A stretch of 64,000 bases of DNA, from assembly GCA_036898135.1 (NCBI GenBank), contig JBAHVR010000222.1, positions 1 through 64,000 on the forward strand, read 5' to 3'. The notes below the pieces were generated by a model. It did no database searches. It was given only the letters and a program-made list of their open reading frames with translations, and was not told the DNA's origin. The DNA is from Oncomelania hupensis. Lineage: Eukaryota; Mollusca; Gastropoda; Littorinimorpha; Pomatiopsidae. Position 1 is the stretch's first letter. The number at the start of each line of letters is the position of its first letter. Shown piece by piece: positions 45,157-55,295 of this stretch. The position numbers were made by a program, and so were the translations under genes.

Positions 45157-46160
45157 TATGGTGGGAGAGTAACTGTATAAAAATAATGGATGCCTGTATG
45201 GTGGCAGAGTAACTGTATAGAAATAATGGATGCCTGTATGGTGGCAGAGTAACTGTATAAAAATAATGGATGCCTGTATGGTGGCAGAGTAACTGTATAG
45301 AAATAATGGATGCCAGTATGGTGGCAGAGTAACTGTATAGAAATAATGGATGCCTGTATGGTGGGTGAGTAACTGTATAGAAATAATGGATGCCTGTATG
45401 GTGGCAGAGTAACTGTATAGAAATAATGGATGCCTGTATGGTGGCAGAATAACTATATAGAAATAATGGATGCCAGTATGGTGGCAGAGTAACTGTATAG
45501 AAATAATGGATGCCTGTATGGTGGCAGAGTAACTGTATAGAAATAATGGATGCCAGTATGGTGGCAGAGTAACTGTATAGAAATAATGGATGCCTGTATG
45601 GTGGCAGAGTAACTTTATAGAAATAATGGATGCCAGTATGGTGGCAGAGTAACTGTATAGAAATAATGGATGCCTGTATGGTGGCAGAGTAACTGTATAG
45701 AAATAATGGATGCCTGTATGGTGGCAGAGTAACTGTATAGAAATAATGGATGCCTGTATGGTGGGTGAGTAACTGTATAGAAATAATGGATGCCTGTATG
45801 GTGGGAGAGTAACTGTATAGAAATAATGGATGCCTGTATGGTGGGTGAGTAACTGTATAGAAATAATGGATGCCTGTATGGTGGGTGAGTAACTGTATAG
45901 AAATAATGGATGCCTGTATGGTGGCAGAGTAACTGTATAGAAATAATGGATGCCTGTATGGTGGCAGAATAACTGTATAGAAATAATGGATGCCTGTATG
46001 GTGGCAGAGTAACTGTATAGAAATAATGGATGCCTGTATGGTGGGTGAGTAACTGTATAGAAATAATGGATGCCTGTATGGTGGGTGAGTAACTGTATAG
46101 AAATAATGGATGCCTGTATGGTGGCAGAGTAACTGTATAGAAATAATGGATGCCTGTATG
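45157..46160. repeat. 40-bp minisatellite, ~25 copies
   Basis: The unit contains GGCAGAGTAACTGTATAGAA and ATAATGGATGCCTGTATGGT. Very homogeneous; variants are GGGTGAG and GCCAG. Large minus-strand open frames (447 and 389 codons) are by-products: three 40-bp units make a 120-bp, 40-codon period. Confidence 0.96.
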
Positions 46161-46490
46161 AAAGAGGGAAAGGGAGATAACAAAAGGAAAAGGGAGAGAA
46201 AAAGAGTTGATGAGTTAATTTTATAAATAACATTTTCTTGTCGATATTTCATAAAGATAATTTATACTTTAATAATTGTTGTATATAATATTTCTTTTCC
46301 ATCCATTTATATAGGCTTAATGTTTCTGATATGCGAGGTGTTTTTAATATTTGCATGATTTTTTCCCCTTATTTCATACATGTTTTAAACTATTCATGTT
46401 TTAATTTATTCATGTTTTAAATTATTCGTATATTTGTGAATCCTTGACTTAATGACGTATAAAGTTATAGACAATAAATTATCAAAGCGT
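46161..46490. other. Unassigned AT-rich spacer
   Basis: No gene. Three TTCATGTTTTAA-type words near 46377-46425. Confidence 0.5.
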
Positions 46491-46528
46491 CTCTGTCTGT
46501 CTCTCTCTCTGTCTCTGTCTCTCTCTCT

Positions 46529-46592
<64 letters not shown>

Positions 46593-46610
46593 TTCTCTTC
46601 TCTTCTTTCG
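46491..46610. repeat. CT microsatellite
   Basis: CT dinucleotides with GTCTCTGT interruptions at the left end. Confidence 0.95.
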
Positions 46611-46679
46611 CTCTCTGTGAATGTATTAGGTTCTTCGGCCCTTGAAGATGGTGGCTAGGTCCCATAATCCTGTATCTTT

Positions 46680-46815
46680 GCCATCATTATAGAGATTAAA
46701 TCATCATCAGCCATCATCATAGAGATTAAATCATCATCAGCCATCATAGAGATTAAATCATAATCAGCCATCATCATAGAGATTAAATCATCATCAGCCA
46801 TCATCATAGAGATTT
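46680..46815. repeat. ~30-bp minisatellite, 5 copies
   Basis: The unit is CATCATAGAGATTAAATCAT plus CATCAGC. Confidence 0.92.
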
Positions 46816-47416
46816 GCCCTTCACAATCAGCCACCGCGTATCTTCATCAGGAAAACCCGCCTCTCTCTTTCTCTCTCTAAAGAGGGGGAGGGGGATTGGA
46901 GGAGGTTGGGGAGTTGTTTAATTGATAGATTTATTTAGATGTCTGGCTGGCCACACAAGGACTATCCAACTAGCCAATATATAATGGTATTTTCAACAAA
47001 ATGGAAGTCCTTTTCCCCTCTCCTCACACACATGGGTACCGATCAGGTTAGTATAGCTTAAAGACGGTTAAAATAAACACAATAAAAACACTGGAAATTA
47101 ATACACCTAGGGATAACCCAGAGATAATCTATAATAAACTACTTTATACAGGTGATCACACAGACAGCAAGGCACAATTGGAAAGAAAGAAAGGTTTGAA
47201 AGACAAGAATTCAAACCGAGATCTAGTCTGAACAGGCATTTATCCCACGGATTTTAAAGATCATGACGCCGATGTTGTTGGCGGGTCAGTGCCAGGAATA
47301 ACTAGCCAGCGCAAGGTCACATGTCCACCATCCCCTAACCCCCTCAATTGTGCTCAGTTGTGTGGGCGTCGAACAATGCCATGCACAGGCAACAAGCGAG
47401 CGCCTCACACGGCTTG
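46816..47416. other. Unassigned region
   Basis: No gene recognised. Confidence 0.5.
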
Positions 47417-47528
47417 TGTTCAATCCTATATCGCCCACCTTCATCACCTCTTGTGTTCAATCCTGTATCGCCCACCTTCATCACCTCTTGTGTTCAATCC
47501 TGTATCGCCCACCTTCAGCACCTCTTCA
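47417..47528. repeat. 37-bp tandem repeat, 3 copies
   Basis: The unit contains GTGTTCAATCCTGTATCGCC and CACCTTCATCACCTC. Confidence 0.9.
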
Positions 47529-47624
47529 GCTGCAAATGCCTCATTTTGTGGCGGAATGGGAGGCGACTGGTTCACGCTTGGTAGAGGTTGTCTACCTTCC
47601 ATTAGTTGGTTAGACTAGCCTTGT

Positions 47625-48470
47625 GTGGCTCCTGCGGTGCAGAATCCTTTGTGGCCATTGGGTTATGCAGGACAAGGCGACACGACATATGTTATCCCCC
47701 GCCTGACCATTCGTCTTCTGCTTTTGGTGGTGAGCAGGACTACATTGTCGGCAGGCATTTTATGCAGGTCAGGGACAGTGACTTGTAGAGAGTGTCGTGG
47801 CATTAGTATCCGGCATAAAAGTTATTAAAGAAAGACACAAAGAGTGACTAGAATTATGCCAGTGTAGCCGAGCGGAGATTTTAACTCCCGTCTCTCGGCC
47901 ACCAACCGTTGGGAACATTGCTACACCCGAGCTGTCATATTCCTATGTAGTCCCTCAAAAGAAGGACATAAAAATATTTGCCCCGCAAGGCGGTGGAGCG
48001 TGTGCCGGTAGCACCGGGTTGCCGGCTACTAGTGCCACGCACTCCTCTGCAAAGCCGCTGCCACCGACTTGCATAAAATGCCTGCCGGCAACCCGTTCGC
48101 AACAGGCATGTCTGGAACCGACACTGACTACGCCCAGTCAGTCCACATTCACTACAGTGAACACAACTGTATACAGCAGTTACCACGGTCCAGCATCATC
48201 CTGTGCGGTGAAGAGTGTATATTTGCCCTGCAAGGCAGTGGAGCATGGTTGGGAGTAACAGGCTGCCGGCAACTAGTACCACGCATTCTAAATGCAAGGT
48301 CGCTGCCACCGACCTGCATAGAATGCCTGCCGACAATGTGGTCCCGCTCGGCACCAGACGCAGCGGACGAATGGTCACCCCGGGAGAACATATGTCGTGT
48401 CGCCTTTGTCCTGCGTACCCAAGGGCATACCCAAAGGATTCTGCAAAGCAGGAGCCACCCAAGGCTAGTC
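47625..48470. repeat. Dispersed repeat family, three partial copies, one inverted
   Basis: Copy A (47625-47820) is the reverse complement of copy C (48211-48470): shared words include CAGGACAAGGCGACACGACA and GGCAGGCATTTTATGCAGGT. Copy B (47969-48115) lies in direct orientation to C (CTGCCACCGACTTGCATA, CCGCAAGGCGGTGGAGC). No coding potential or terminal motif is evident. Class unknown. Confidence 0.75.
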
Positions 48471-48745
48471 TATCCAAGAAAACTCAAGGTAGACAATTTC
48501 TCTCCAAAGCCTCAACCAGTCGCCTCCCTTTCCGCTACACCAGCATTATACTACGCAATAAACTTGTGGCAAATGATATAGGCACTACTATTTCTGTTGA
48601 TTGAAACCTATTCCCTATCCCCCCTCCATTTTCCACCCTTGTCTGGCTATACGACTTCCCTGGGCTAGGAGCCTAACTTGATCTTTGCTGTCTCATGATT
48701 TGTTTGTTTATTAAAATGACAGAGTTCCAAAGTTCCACAAAGTTC

Positions 48746-49335
48746 CATAGTCACAACAGAACGTCAAATGCTGAGTGTCAACACAGAGACTGTAGTCACA
48801 ACAGAACGTCAAGTGCTGAGTGTCAACACAGAAGCTGTAGTCACAACAGAACGTCAAGTGCTGAGTGTCAACACAGAGACTGTAGTCACAACAGAACGTC
48901 AAGTGCTGAGTGTCAACACAGAAGCTGTAGTCACAACAGAACGTCAAATGCTGAGTGTCAACACAGAGACTGTAGTCACAACAGAACGTCAAGTGCTGAG
49001 TGTCAACACAGAAGCTGTAGTCACAACAGAACGCCAAGTGCTGAGTGTCAACACAGAGGCTGTAGTCACAACCGAACGCCAAGTGCTGAGTGTCAACACA
49101 GAGGCTGTAGTCACAACAGAACGCCAAGTGCTGGGTGTCAACACAGAGGCTGTAGTCACAACAGAACGCCAAGTGCTGAGTGTCAACACAGAGGCTGTAG
49201 TCACAACAGAACGCCAAGTGCTGAGTGTCAACACAGAGGCTGTAGTCACAACAGAACGCCAAGTGCTGGGTGTCAACACAGAGGCTGTAGTCACAACAGA
49301 ACGCCAAGTGCTGGGTGTCAACACAGAGACTTTGT
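48746..49335. repeat. 45-bp minisatellite, left block, ~13 copies
   Basis: The unit contains TGTAGTCACAACAGAACGCC and AAGTGCTGAGTGTCAACACA. In the first part GAGACTG and GAAGCTG units alternate strictly, giving a 90-bp dimer; the later part is uniform GAGGCTG. Multi-frame open reading through the array is due to the 45-bp period. Confidence 0.95.
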
Positions 49336-49652
49336 TTTTGCTGCAGTTTATTATCCCTTTCTATCGGGAAACTCTGGGCCGCCTCCCCCGGCGAAGGCGT
49401 AGTCGCAGCCAGTGGCGCGCCCAAACCCTACCTAACTAACATTATTTGTGAATTTTTGAAATTTTTGCTGGGGGAGCAAACCGGAATACCCGGAGAAAAA
49501 CCCCGAGACGTTGCCCGAGTCGAAAATAAATAATATTCGGAGAAACATAACGCCCAGATGCTGGATCGAACCCTCACCTGTCAGGCGCCATTGGTTTCTG
49601 GCTTGTGGACAAGGCAATTTAGTCCCGCTTTAGCCCACTTGGCCACAACGCT
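49336..49652 (-). mobile_element. tRNA-derived SINE, family A, copy 2
   Basis: On the minus strand it begins at about 49652 with CGAGCGTTGTGGCC, then box A-like TGGCCAAGTGGG and box B GGTTCGATCC (complement of 49563-49572). It carries the CCCGGAGAAAA module and ends near 49340 with a TTATTATCCC region matching copy 1. It splits the 45-bp minisatellite cleanly. Confidence 0.87.
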
Positions 49653-50010
49653 CGCTGTAGTCACAACAGAACGCCAAGTGCTGAGTGTCAACACAGAGGC
49701 TGTAGTCACAACAGAACGCCAAGTGCTGAGTGTCAACACAGAGGCTGTAGTCACAACAGAACGCCAAGTGCTGAGTGTCAACACAGAGGCTGTAGTCACA
49801 ACAGAACGCCAAGTGCTGAGTGTCAACACAGAGGCTGTAGTCACAACAGAACGCCAAGTGCTGAGTGTCAACACAGAGGCTGTAGTCACAACAGAACGCC
49901 AAGTGCTGAGTGTCAACACAGAGGCTGTAGTCACAACAGAACGCCAAGTGCTGAGTGTCAACACAGAGGCTGTAGTCACAACAGAACGCCAAGTGCTGAG
50001 TGTCAACAGA
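49653..50010. repeat. 45-bp minisatellite, right block, 8 copies
   Basis: Continuation of the 48746-49335 array, all GAGGCTG-type units. Confidence 0.95.
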
Positions 50011-50455
50011 CAGTCAGTTCTAGAAACGGCGCCTTGTGATAGTCAGCACAACTGCCATCGGTGACTAGGTTTTAATATTTTATACTCCGCCAAGAATAGG
50101 AATCGCGTTACAACCGTCCTCCTAACATAACCTACATCCTTCGCCCCCAGCTAATCTCAATCCCTGACCTGAGTCACGGAACAGTTCTGATCTCAACAAC
50201 TAGTTTTGTGCCCTTTTCATTATCATCATAATTTATGCCATTCTCTAAAATCTGTGTCAGTGACCTTCATCATAATCTCTATTTATGACCTTCATAATAA
50301 GCTGTGCCTATGACCTTGATGAAATCTCGGCACACAGACCTAAGGCTGGCAGATCCAAATGTGTGTAAGTGAGCATACATACAGCAACAATGTTCACACA
50401 CGTGTGCTCCCATCCCCCCCCCCCCCCACACACACATCTACAGCAAGAGAGAGAT
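50011..50455. other. Unassigned region with poly-C
   Basis: No gene. A TATGACCTTCATCATAA-type word repeats near 50250-50320 and a poly-C run lies at 50414-50427. Confidence 0.5.
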
Positions 50456-50590
50456 GTACATACATACATACATACATACATACATACATACATACATAAA
50501 TACATACATACATACATACATACATACATACATACATACATACATACAAATACACATACATACATTCATACATACATACACACATATTTA
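50456..50590. repeat. CATA tetranucleotide microsatellite
   Basis: About 30 ATAC units with a few A-for-C variants. Confidence 0.96.
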
Positions 50591-51205
50591 CATCCCACTC
50601 AACTCCAGCAGGGCAATTGTTACCAGTTACCAGTATCACGAGATACTTGAAATTAACATGTGTTGTGTGTAATTTTCAGAGATACCGGTAATCCACTATG
50701 TTAGTGAATAAATATCAGTATTTGCCACGCTTTCTTAGCGCCAAAACCTGATTATTACTAGTTTCGTTTAATACTAACAATTATCGCGAGGTAGTTACAA
50801 TTAATATGAGATAATTATCACTATCATTAAACTTACAAATATTTTTGGCGTGATCATGTTTAAGTTTCAGTTTTGGCTCTAACAATCTGTCTAGAAATGC
50901 GCCAAAACCGAACATTTTAATTTAACCTGAAATAAATTACAATTCTTACGTTTTAAGTGTAAATATGTGGTGTTCCACGGAACTGTTCGTTTTTGTCTTA
51001 CCCGTGCTCATATACGCATGCGCAATATATAGTGACCAATAAGCGTAGACTTCCGAGCACCCCCTCTTTCACCATGCTGCAAACCTGTGCAATGGAAGGC
51101 ACTGTTCATGGAAACGGTAAGCAAACTAACAACCTTCTTGTCTGTTTTACTATAGGATTACTTACGTCAATAATATATATACTTTTAACCGCAATATTTG
51201 GTGCT
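50591..51205. other. Unique 5' flank of a CR1/L2-like LINE
   Basis: AT-rich, no known gene. An ATG at 51074 opens a frame that includes a hydrophobic, membrane-segment-like stretch (LLTSIIYILLTAIFG) and runs without a stop into the LINE RT. A GCATGCGCA motif (NRF1-like half site) and TATATA lie near 51015-51030. A chance open flank or a host first exon are both possible. Confidence 0.4.
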
Positions 51206-52885
51206 TACTTTGTGGATAAAGTTGCTGCAATTCGAGCGGAGCTGGATCAGCTGTCTCCGTTGCCGGCGCAAAGTGACTCCTCAGTCAGTGAGTGCCCTTT
51301 TTCTCTTCCGTTTTTTCAGCCAGTGACGGAGGAAATGGTTGAATCCATTGTTTTAAAGTCTAAACCTACCACTTGCTCTCTTGACCCCATCCCCACCCCT
51401 TTGCTAATTGAATGTCTTGATCTTGTCCTTCCCTCCCTCACCAAAATTATAAATGACAGTTTAGTGCATGGCCTTGTATCCTCATCCTTCAAGTCGGCTG
51501 TAGTAAAGCCCCTTTTAAAAAAGAACTCCCTTGACCAGAATGTGCTAAAGAACTACAGGCCCGTCTCCAACCTCCCATTTTTATCAAAGATTCTTGAGAA
51601 AATTGTCCTCCAACAGTTGTTTTCCTACCTTCAGAACCACGACCTCCTCCCCCACACTCAGTCAGCCTACCGCCCGCACCACAGCACTGAAACTGCACTT
51701 ATTAAGGTTGTCAATGACATTCTGCTTGCTCTGGATTCTGGCGATGTGTCTTTCCTCTCTCTCCTCGATTTATCAGCAGCTTTTGACACTATTGATCACT
51801 CTCTTCTGCTCAAAAGACTATCTTCCTCCTTTGGCATCTCAGGCTCTGCTCTCTCTTGGTTTAAATCTTACCTTTCAAACAGATCTCAAACTGTCCTCAT
51901 CAATGATCGCCCTTCCTCGTCTGTTCCTCTTGCCTTTGGTGTTCCTCAAGGCTCCGTTCTAGGACCCGTCTTGTTCATTCTGTATACTCAACCTCTCCCC
52001 ACTCTCGCTCAAACTCGCTCCATCTCCAGTCAGTCCTTTGCTGATGATACCCAACTTTACACTTCTTGCAAACCTACGCAGACACACGCTGCCGTCCAGG
52101 GTGTGCAGGCATGCATTCTTGACATAAAGAATTGGATGAATAACAATAAGCTAAAATTAAACGATGACAAAACAGAAGTACTTTTATTTAAAAAGAAAAC
52201 AACTCCGTCTGTTTCCCTTCCAACTACCATACAAGTCGGGAACTCTGCCATTGCTTTTTCCTGTCATGCTCGCAACCTTGGGTTCACTCTCTCATCTGAT
52301 ATGTCTCTCGACAAGCACGTCTCTACAGTCTGCAAGTCTGCTTTCTTTGAACTCCACAAAATCAGTTGCATTCGCCAGAATCTTTCAGTTCAAACCACTA
52401 TCACTCTTGTCTGTGCCTTTGTTCTGTCTAAACTTGATTATTGTAATGCTCTTCTTGCTAATGCTCCCCTCTATCTCATCGAAAAACTTCAAAAGATCCA
52501 AAACTCTGCTGCTCGTCTTGTCTTCAAATCCCGCAAACATCAACACACCACGCCTCTCTTAAAATCTCTTCACTGGCTTCCTGTCAAAGCACGCATTCAA
52601 CACAAGCTTTCAACTCTCTGCTATAACTACTTCTCTGGCTGCTCTCCTGCCTACATCTCTGAACTTCTTTCTGTTTACACACCGTCCCGGCAACTCCGAT
52701 CCTCTTCAGATAAACGCCTTCTCAACATCCTTCCCACAAGCACAAAAACTTATGGAGAACGCACTTTTTCTTTCGCGGCTGCAACACAATGGAATTCACT
52801 CCCATATGCTCTTAGACATGCACCCAGTCTACCTGCCTTTAAACGTGCATTAAAAACACACCTGTTTAAACAATACTATAAATAA
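51206..52885 (+). pseudogene. CR1/L2-like LINE reverse transcriptase, endonuclease missing
   Basis: An open frame of about 560 codons from FVDKVAAIRAELDQL, the usual linker before RT, to a stop at 52883-52885. RT blocks are intact: NYRPVSNLPFLSKILE, DLSAAFDTIDH, GVPQGSVLGPVLFILY, catalytic FADDTQLY (52037-52060), then the conserved C-terminus (LDYCNALL, TPLLKSLHWLPVKARI, GERTFSFAAATQWNSLP, LKTHLFKQYY). The apurinic-type endonuclease that normally precedes it is absent, so this is a 5'-truncated copy, although the RT itself is undamaged. The enzyme family reverse-transcribes its own RNA at a nicked target. It is related to, but not the same subfamily as, the fragments at 9119 and 18453. Confidence 0.85.
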
Positions 52886-53392
52886 TTATGTAGAAATCCC
52901 TTGCGTCAGCTGAGATATGACTTGTCAGACGGTAGTAGGTCTGTGTGTGCGTGCTGTGTGTGTGGGAGCGTGTGTGTGTCTTTGTGTGTGCTGTGATAAC
53001 TAATGTTGCGTCTGGACGGTTGATTGTTGGCGCTGGCGACGGAGTAGCTGTTCGATGTATTATTTTGTATGTTGATCCTATGCTGATTTTAATTGATAAG
53101 ATTTTTGTGAGCTGTTGTTTGTCCGATTGTTCTGTATATTATGCTATTTTATATATATATATATATCTTTTTTTTTCTTTTTTTTTTTTTTAAATGAGAT
53201 TTTTAAAATGAGATTTTATAGCTATATTAGTATTTAACCTGTTTAAAAAATTTATATGTTTGATATGTATGTTAATCTATTATTTGCTAACAATTTGTAA
53301 TTTGTGAAGTTGTCAACCACAGCGAGTGCGTGTTTTATTATATGTAATGTTGTGGTATATAAATAAACAGTTATTATTATTATTATTATTAA
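52886..53392 (+). mobile_element. 3' UTR and TTA tail of the CR1/L2-like LINE
   Basis: GT-rich then AT-rich sequence without coding content, ending GTTGTGGTATATAAATAAAC followed by a short TTA run (53371-53392), the usual simple-repeat end of this class. No target-site duplication could be assigned. Confidence 0.7.
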
Positions 53393-53598
53393 TTTTATGC
53401 TGTGCCCATGCGCAGGCACTGTTGACAGCAAACCTTAGGTTACGGCGCTACTAAAGCGTGGCCAAAGCTAAAACTTAGTAATGAACACTATAAATTACCG
53501 CTATCTCTGTCAATTACCCAGAACACGGGTTAATTACCATTATCACTAATACAGGTACCTGCGGGTTTTGTGCGCTAGTAAGCCGCCTTATAGGTACA

Positions 53599-54459
53599 AT
53601 GAGCAATGAGCAACCCCAGCGCGATTCGACTCCGGTCCGAACATACGCTGAAGCAGTTCGACCGTCGCTCAAGCAGCCTGAAAAATGCCCGACGGCTCGA
53701 AAGATGTTTGCCCTTCAATCTAACTCGATCGGGGCAAGCAATTCCAAAAATCATGAAAACAAATGTCAAGACAAGAACCAGATGACGTCAAAACAGAATA
53801 CAAAAATAACATCATCTACTGGTGACGTCAAATTAAAAAATGGTGACCGCCAAAGAAGGTTTCCAGGTGTAGTGCTTTTCCACGACTCTATCATGAATGG
53901 GATTGATGCCGCGAGACTGGGAAAAGCTCACCAAGTATACGTCCGCAAAATCAAGACTCCGAAATGCGAAGACGTTGAAAATGAAGTGCAGAAGATGGAG
54001 GAGAATGTGGAGTCCGTCATCATCCACTGTGGCATCAACAACCTGAGACAACATCAGGATCCTTTGAAGGCTGCCATTTCCATCCTCAGCACCATCCGAG
54101 CTCTACGACAGCAGCGCCCCAAGACCCGGGTAGTGGTAAGCAGAATTGCCCCAGTAAAGGACCCAGAGTTGTTGGCAAAACGCGATCTGTTCAATGCAGT
54201 TTTGTTCAAAGAAGTGATAGAAATGAAAGACCGATTTATAACATTCATCAGTCATGATCAGCTACTAGATCCTTCGCTTAGAAACCGAGACGGCATCCAC
54301 CCGAGTCAGAGGGGATCCGCTGCTCTAGCCAGGAACCTAGGACGACACATTCATTCGTTGTTTTGGCAAAGCCCTCGACGACCCGTTCGTAGTCATGTTT
54401 TCAGGCAAGACTGGTGGGACTGGCGAGGGCAGAGGATAGGCTCTGGAACATGCCGATGA
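53599..54459 (+). CDS. LINE ORF1-like protein with SGNH-hydrolase (esterase) domain
   Basis: Complete 286-residue frame from ATG 53599 to TGA. The N-terminus carries RTYAEAV, a motif common in LINE ORF1 proteins, then a basic, low-complexity region. From residue 88 there is an SGNH/GDSL-like fold signature: FHDSIMNGI with nucleophile S97, HCGINNLR with the G145 and N147 oxyanion positions, and DGIHPSQRG with catalytic D231 and H234. The usual GDS is HDS here. SGNH domains occur in ORF1 of CR1-type LINEs. It sits 207 bp after the 3' end of one LINE and 345 bp before the ORF2 of another, so it could be ORF1 of the I-like element or a remnant of a different CR1-like one. RNA binding or esterase activity is inference. 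Confidence 0.7.
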   Translation: MSNEQPQRDSTPVRTYAEAVRPSLKQPEKCPTARKMFALQSNSIGASNSKNHENKCQDKNQMTSKQNTKITSSTGDVKLKNGDRQRRFPGVVLFHDSIMNGIDAARLGKAHQVYVRKIKTPKCEDVENEVQKMEENVESVIIHCGINNLRQHQDPLKAAISILSTIRALRQQRPKTRVVVSRIAPVKDPELLAKRDLFNAVLFKEVIEMKDRFITFISHDQLLDPSLRNRDGIHPSQRGSAALARNLGRHIHSLFWQSPRRPVRSHVFRQDWWDWRGQRIGSGTCR

Positions 54460-54725
54460 ATGTTCAGTTGTGACTGTATATGTTTAATTTTTTTTAAAAT
54501 TAATTAATTAATTAATTAATTAATTTATTTATTTATTTATTTATTTTGATAAAGTATCAAAATATCTCGTGTTATATTAATGACAATTCCATCACCCCAT
54601 GTCTTTTCTGTAGAATTGTTTTAATAATTACTTCAACATAACTTGTGATTCTCATAAGTTTTCTTGTTGTGTAATTCATATAGGTTTCTTGCAGTAACTT
54701 TTCATTATATTATTTTTCCTTTTAC

Positions 54726-54730
<5 letters not shown>
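54460..54730. other. AT-rich spacer between ORF1-like gene and ORF2
   Basis: Contains a TTAATTAATTAA/TTTA low-complexity tract (54495-54545). No other feature. Confidence 0.6.

Positions 54731-54799
<69 letters not shown>
54731..54799. repeat. GA microsatellite
   Basis: About 35 GA units ending six bases before the ORF2 start codon at 54805. Confidence 0.96.
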
Positions 54800-54802
<3 letters not shown>

Positions 54803-54804
54803 GT

Positions 54805-55295
54805 ATGAATAAAGAAAAGCTTTATATTTTTCAATGGAATTGTAGGTCGCTTGCTACGAACATACAATATCTTGTTAACTTTTTAAAAGATCATAGTCCT
54901 CATGTGTTATGCTTACAATCTTTGAACGTTGTAAGAGGAAAGTTGCCAAAACTTCACGGATATTATTATCCTCCTGTGTCAGAACTGTCGTCCAGTAAAA
55001 TCAACACAGCTATATACGTCAGAAATGATTTGGATTATAACATTATTACTTCGCCAGTTGGACAAAATTTGATTGATGTGTTTTCATCTGCTATCAAGTT
55101 GAAAGTTAACTCTTATATCTGTTTAAATGTGATGTCCGTTTACTATCCAAAAGGTCCAAATAATTTTAATAGTGACTGGCTTCGAAACATTGATGGATCT
55201 GAGAAATGGATAATAGCTGGAGACTTTAATGCTCACTCTTCATTATGGGATGATGATTATGCGGGTGTTTCGAATTATCGATTAATGGACAATAT
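54805..55295 (+). pseudogene. I-like LINE ORF2, endonuclease N-terminal half
   Basis: From ATG 54805 the frame encodes an apurinic-type endonuclease: FQWNCRSL (catalytic N), CLQSLNVV, then IAGDFNAHSSLWDD (catalytic D and N). The position of the usual catalytic Glu (LQE) is LQS here. The frame is cut at 55295 by the nested RTE copy and continues at 58214 with the LTLVS and SDHFPLIL blocks. The start is supported by the endonuclease beginning immediately after it. The left mate of the RTE's target-site duplication is at 55287-55295. Confidence 0.82.

Noticed and set aside
44890..46252. 447- and 389-codon minus-strand open frames
   Set aside because: Produced by a stop-free 40-bp unit; two frames encode the same cyclic peptide and no domain is present.
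48695..50064. Cys/His-rich protein suggestive of zinc fingers
   Set aside because: The 15-residue period is the 45-bp minisatellite; opposite-strand frames are equally open and Cys/His spacing fits no known finger.
50993..51073. Start of the LINE frame at 50993
   Set aside because: The codon is TTG and the sequence upstream of about 51206 has no LINE homology; RT homology starts later.
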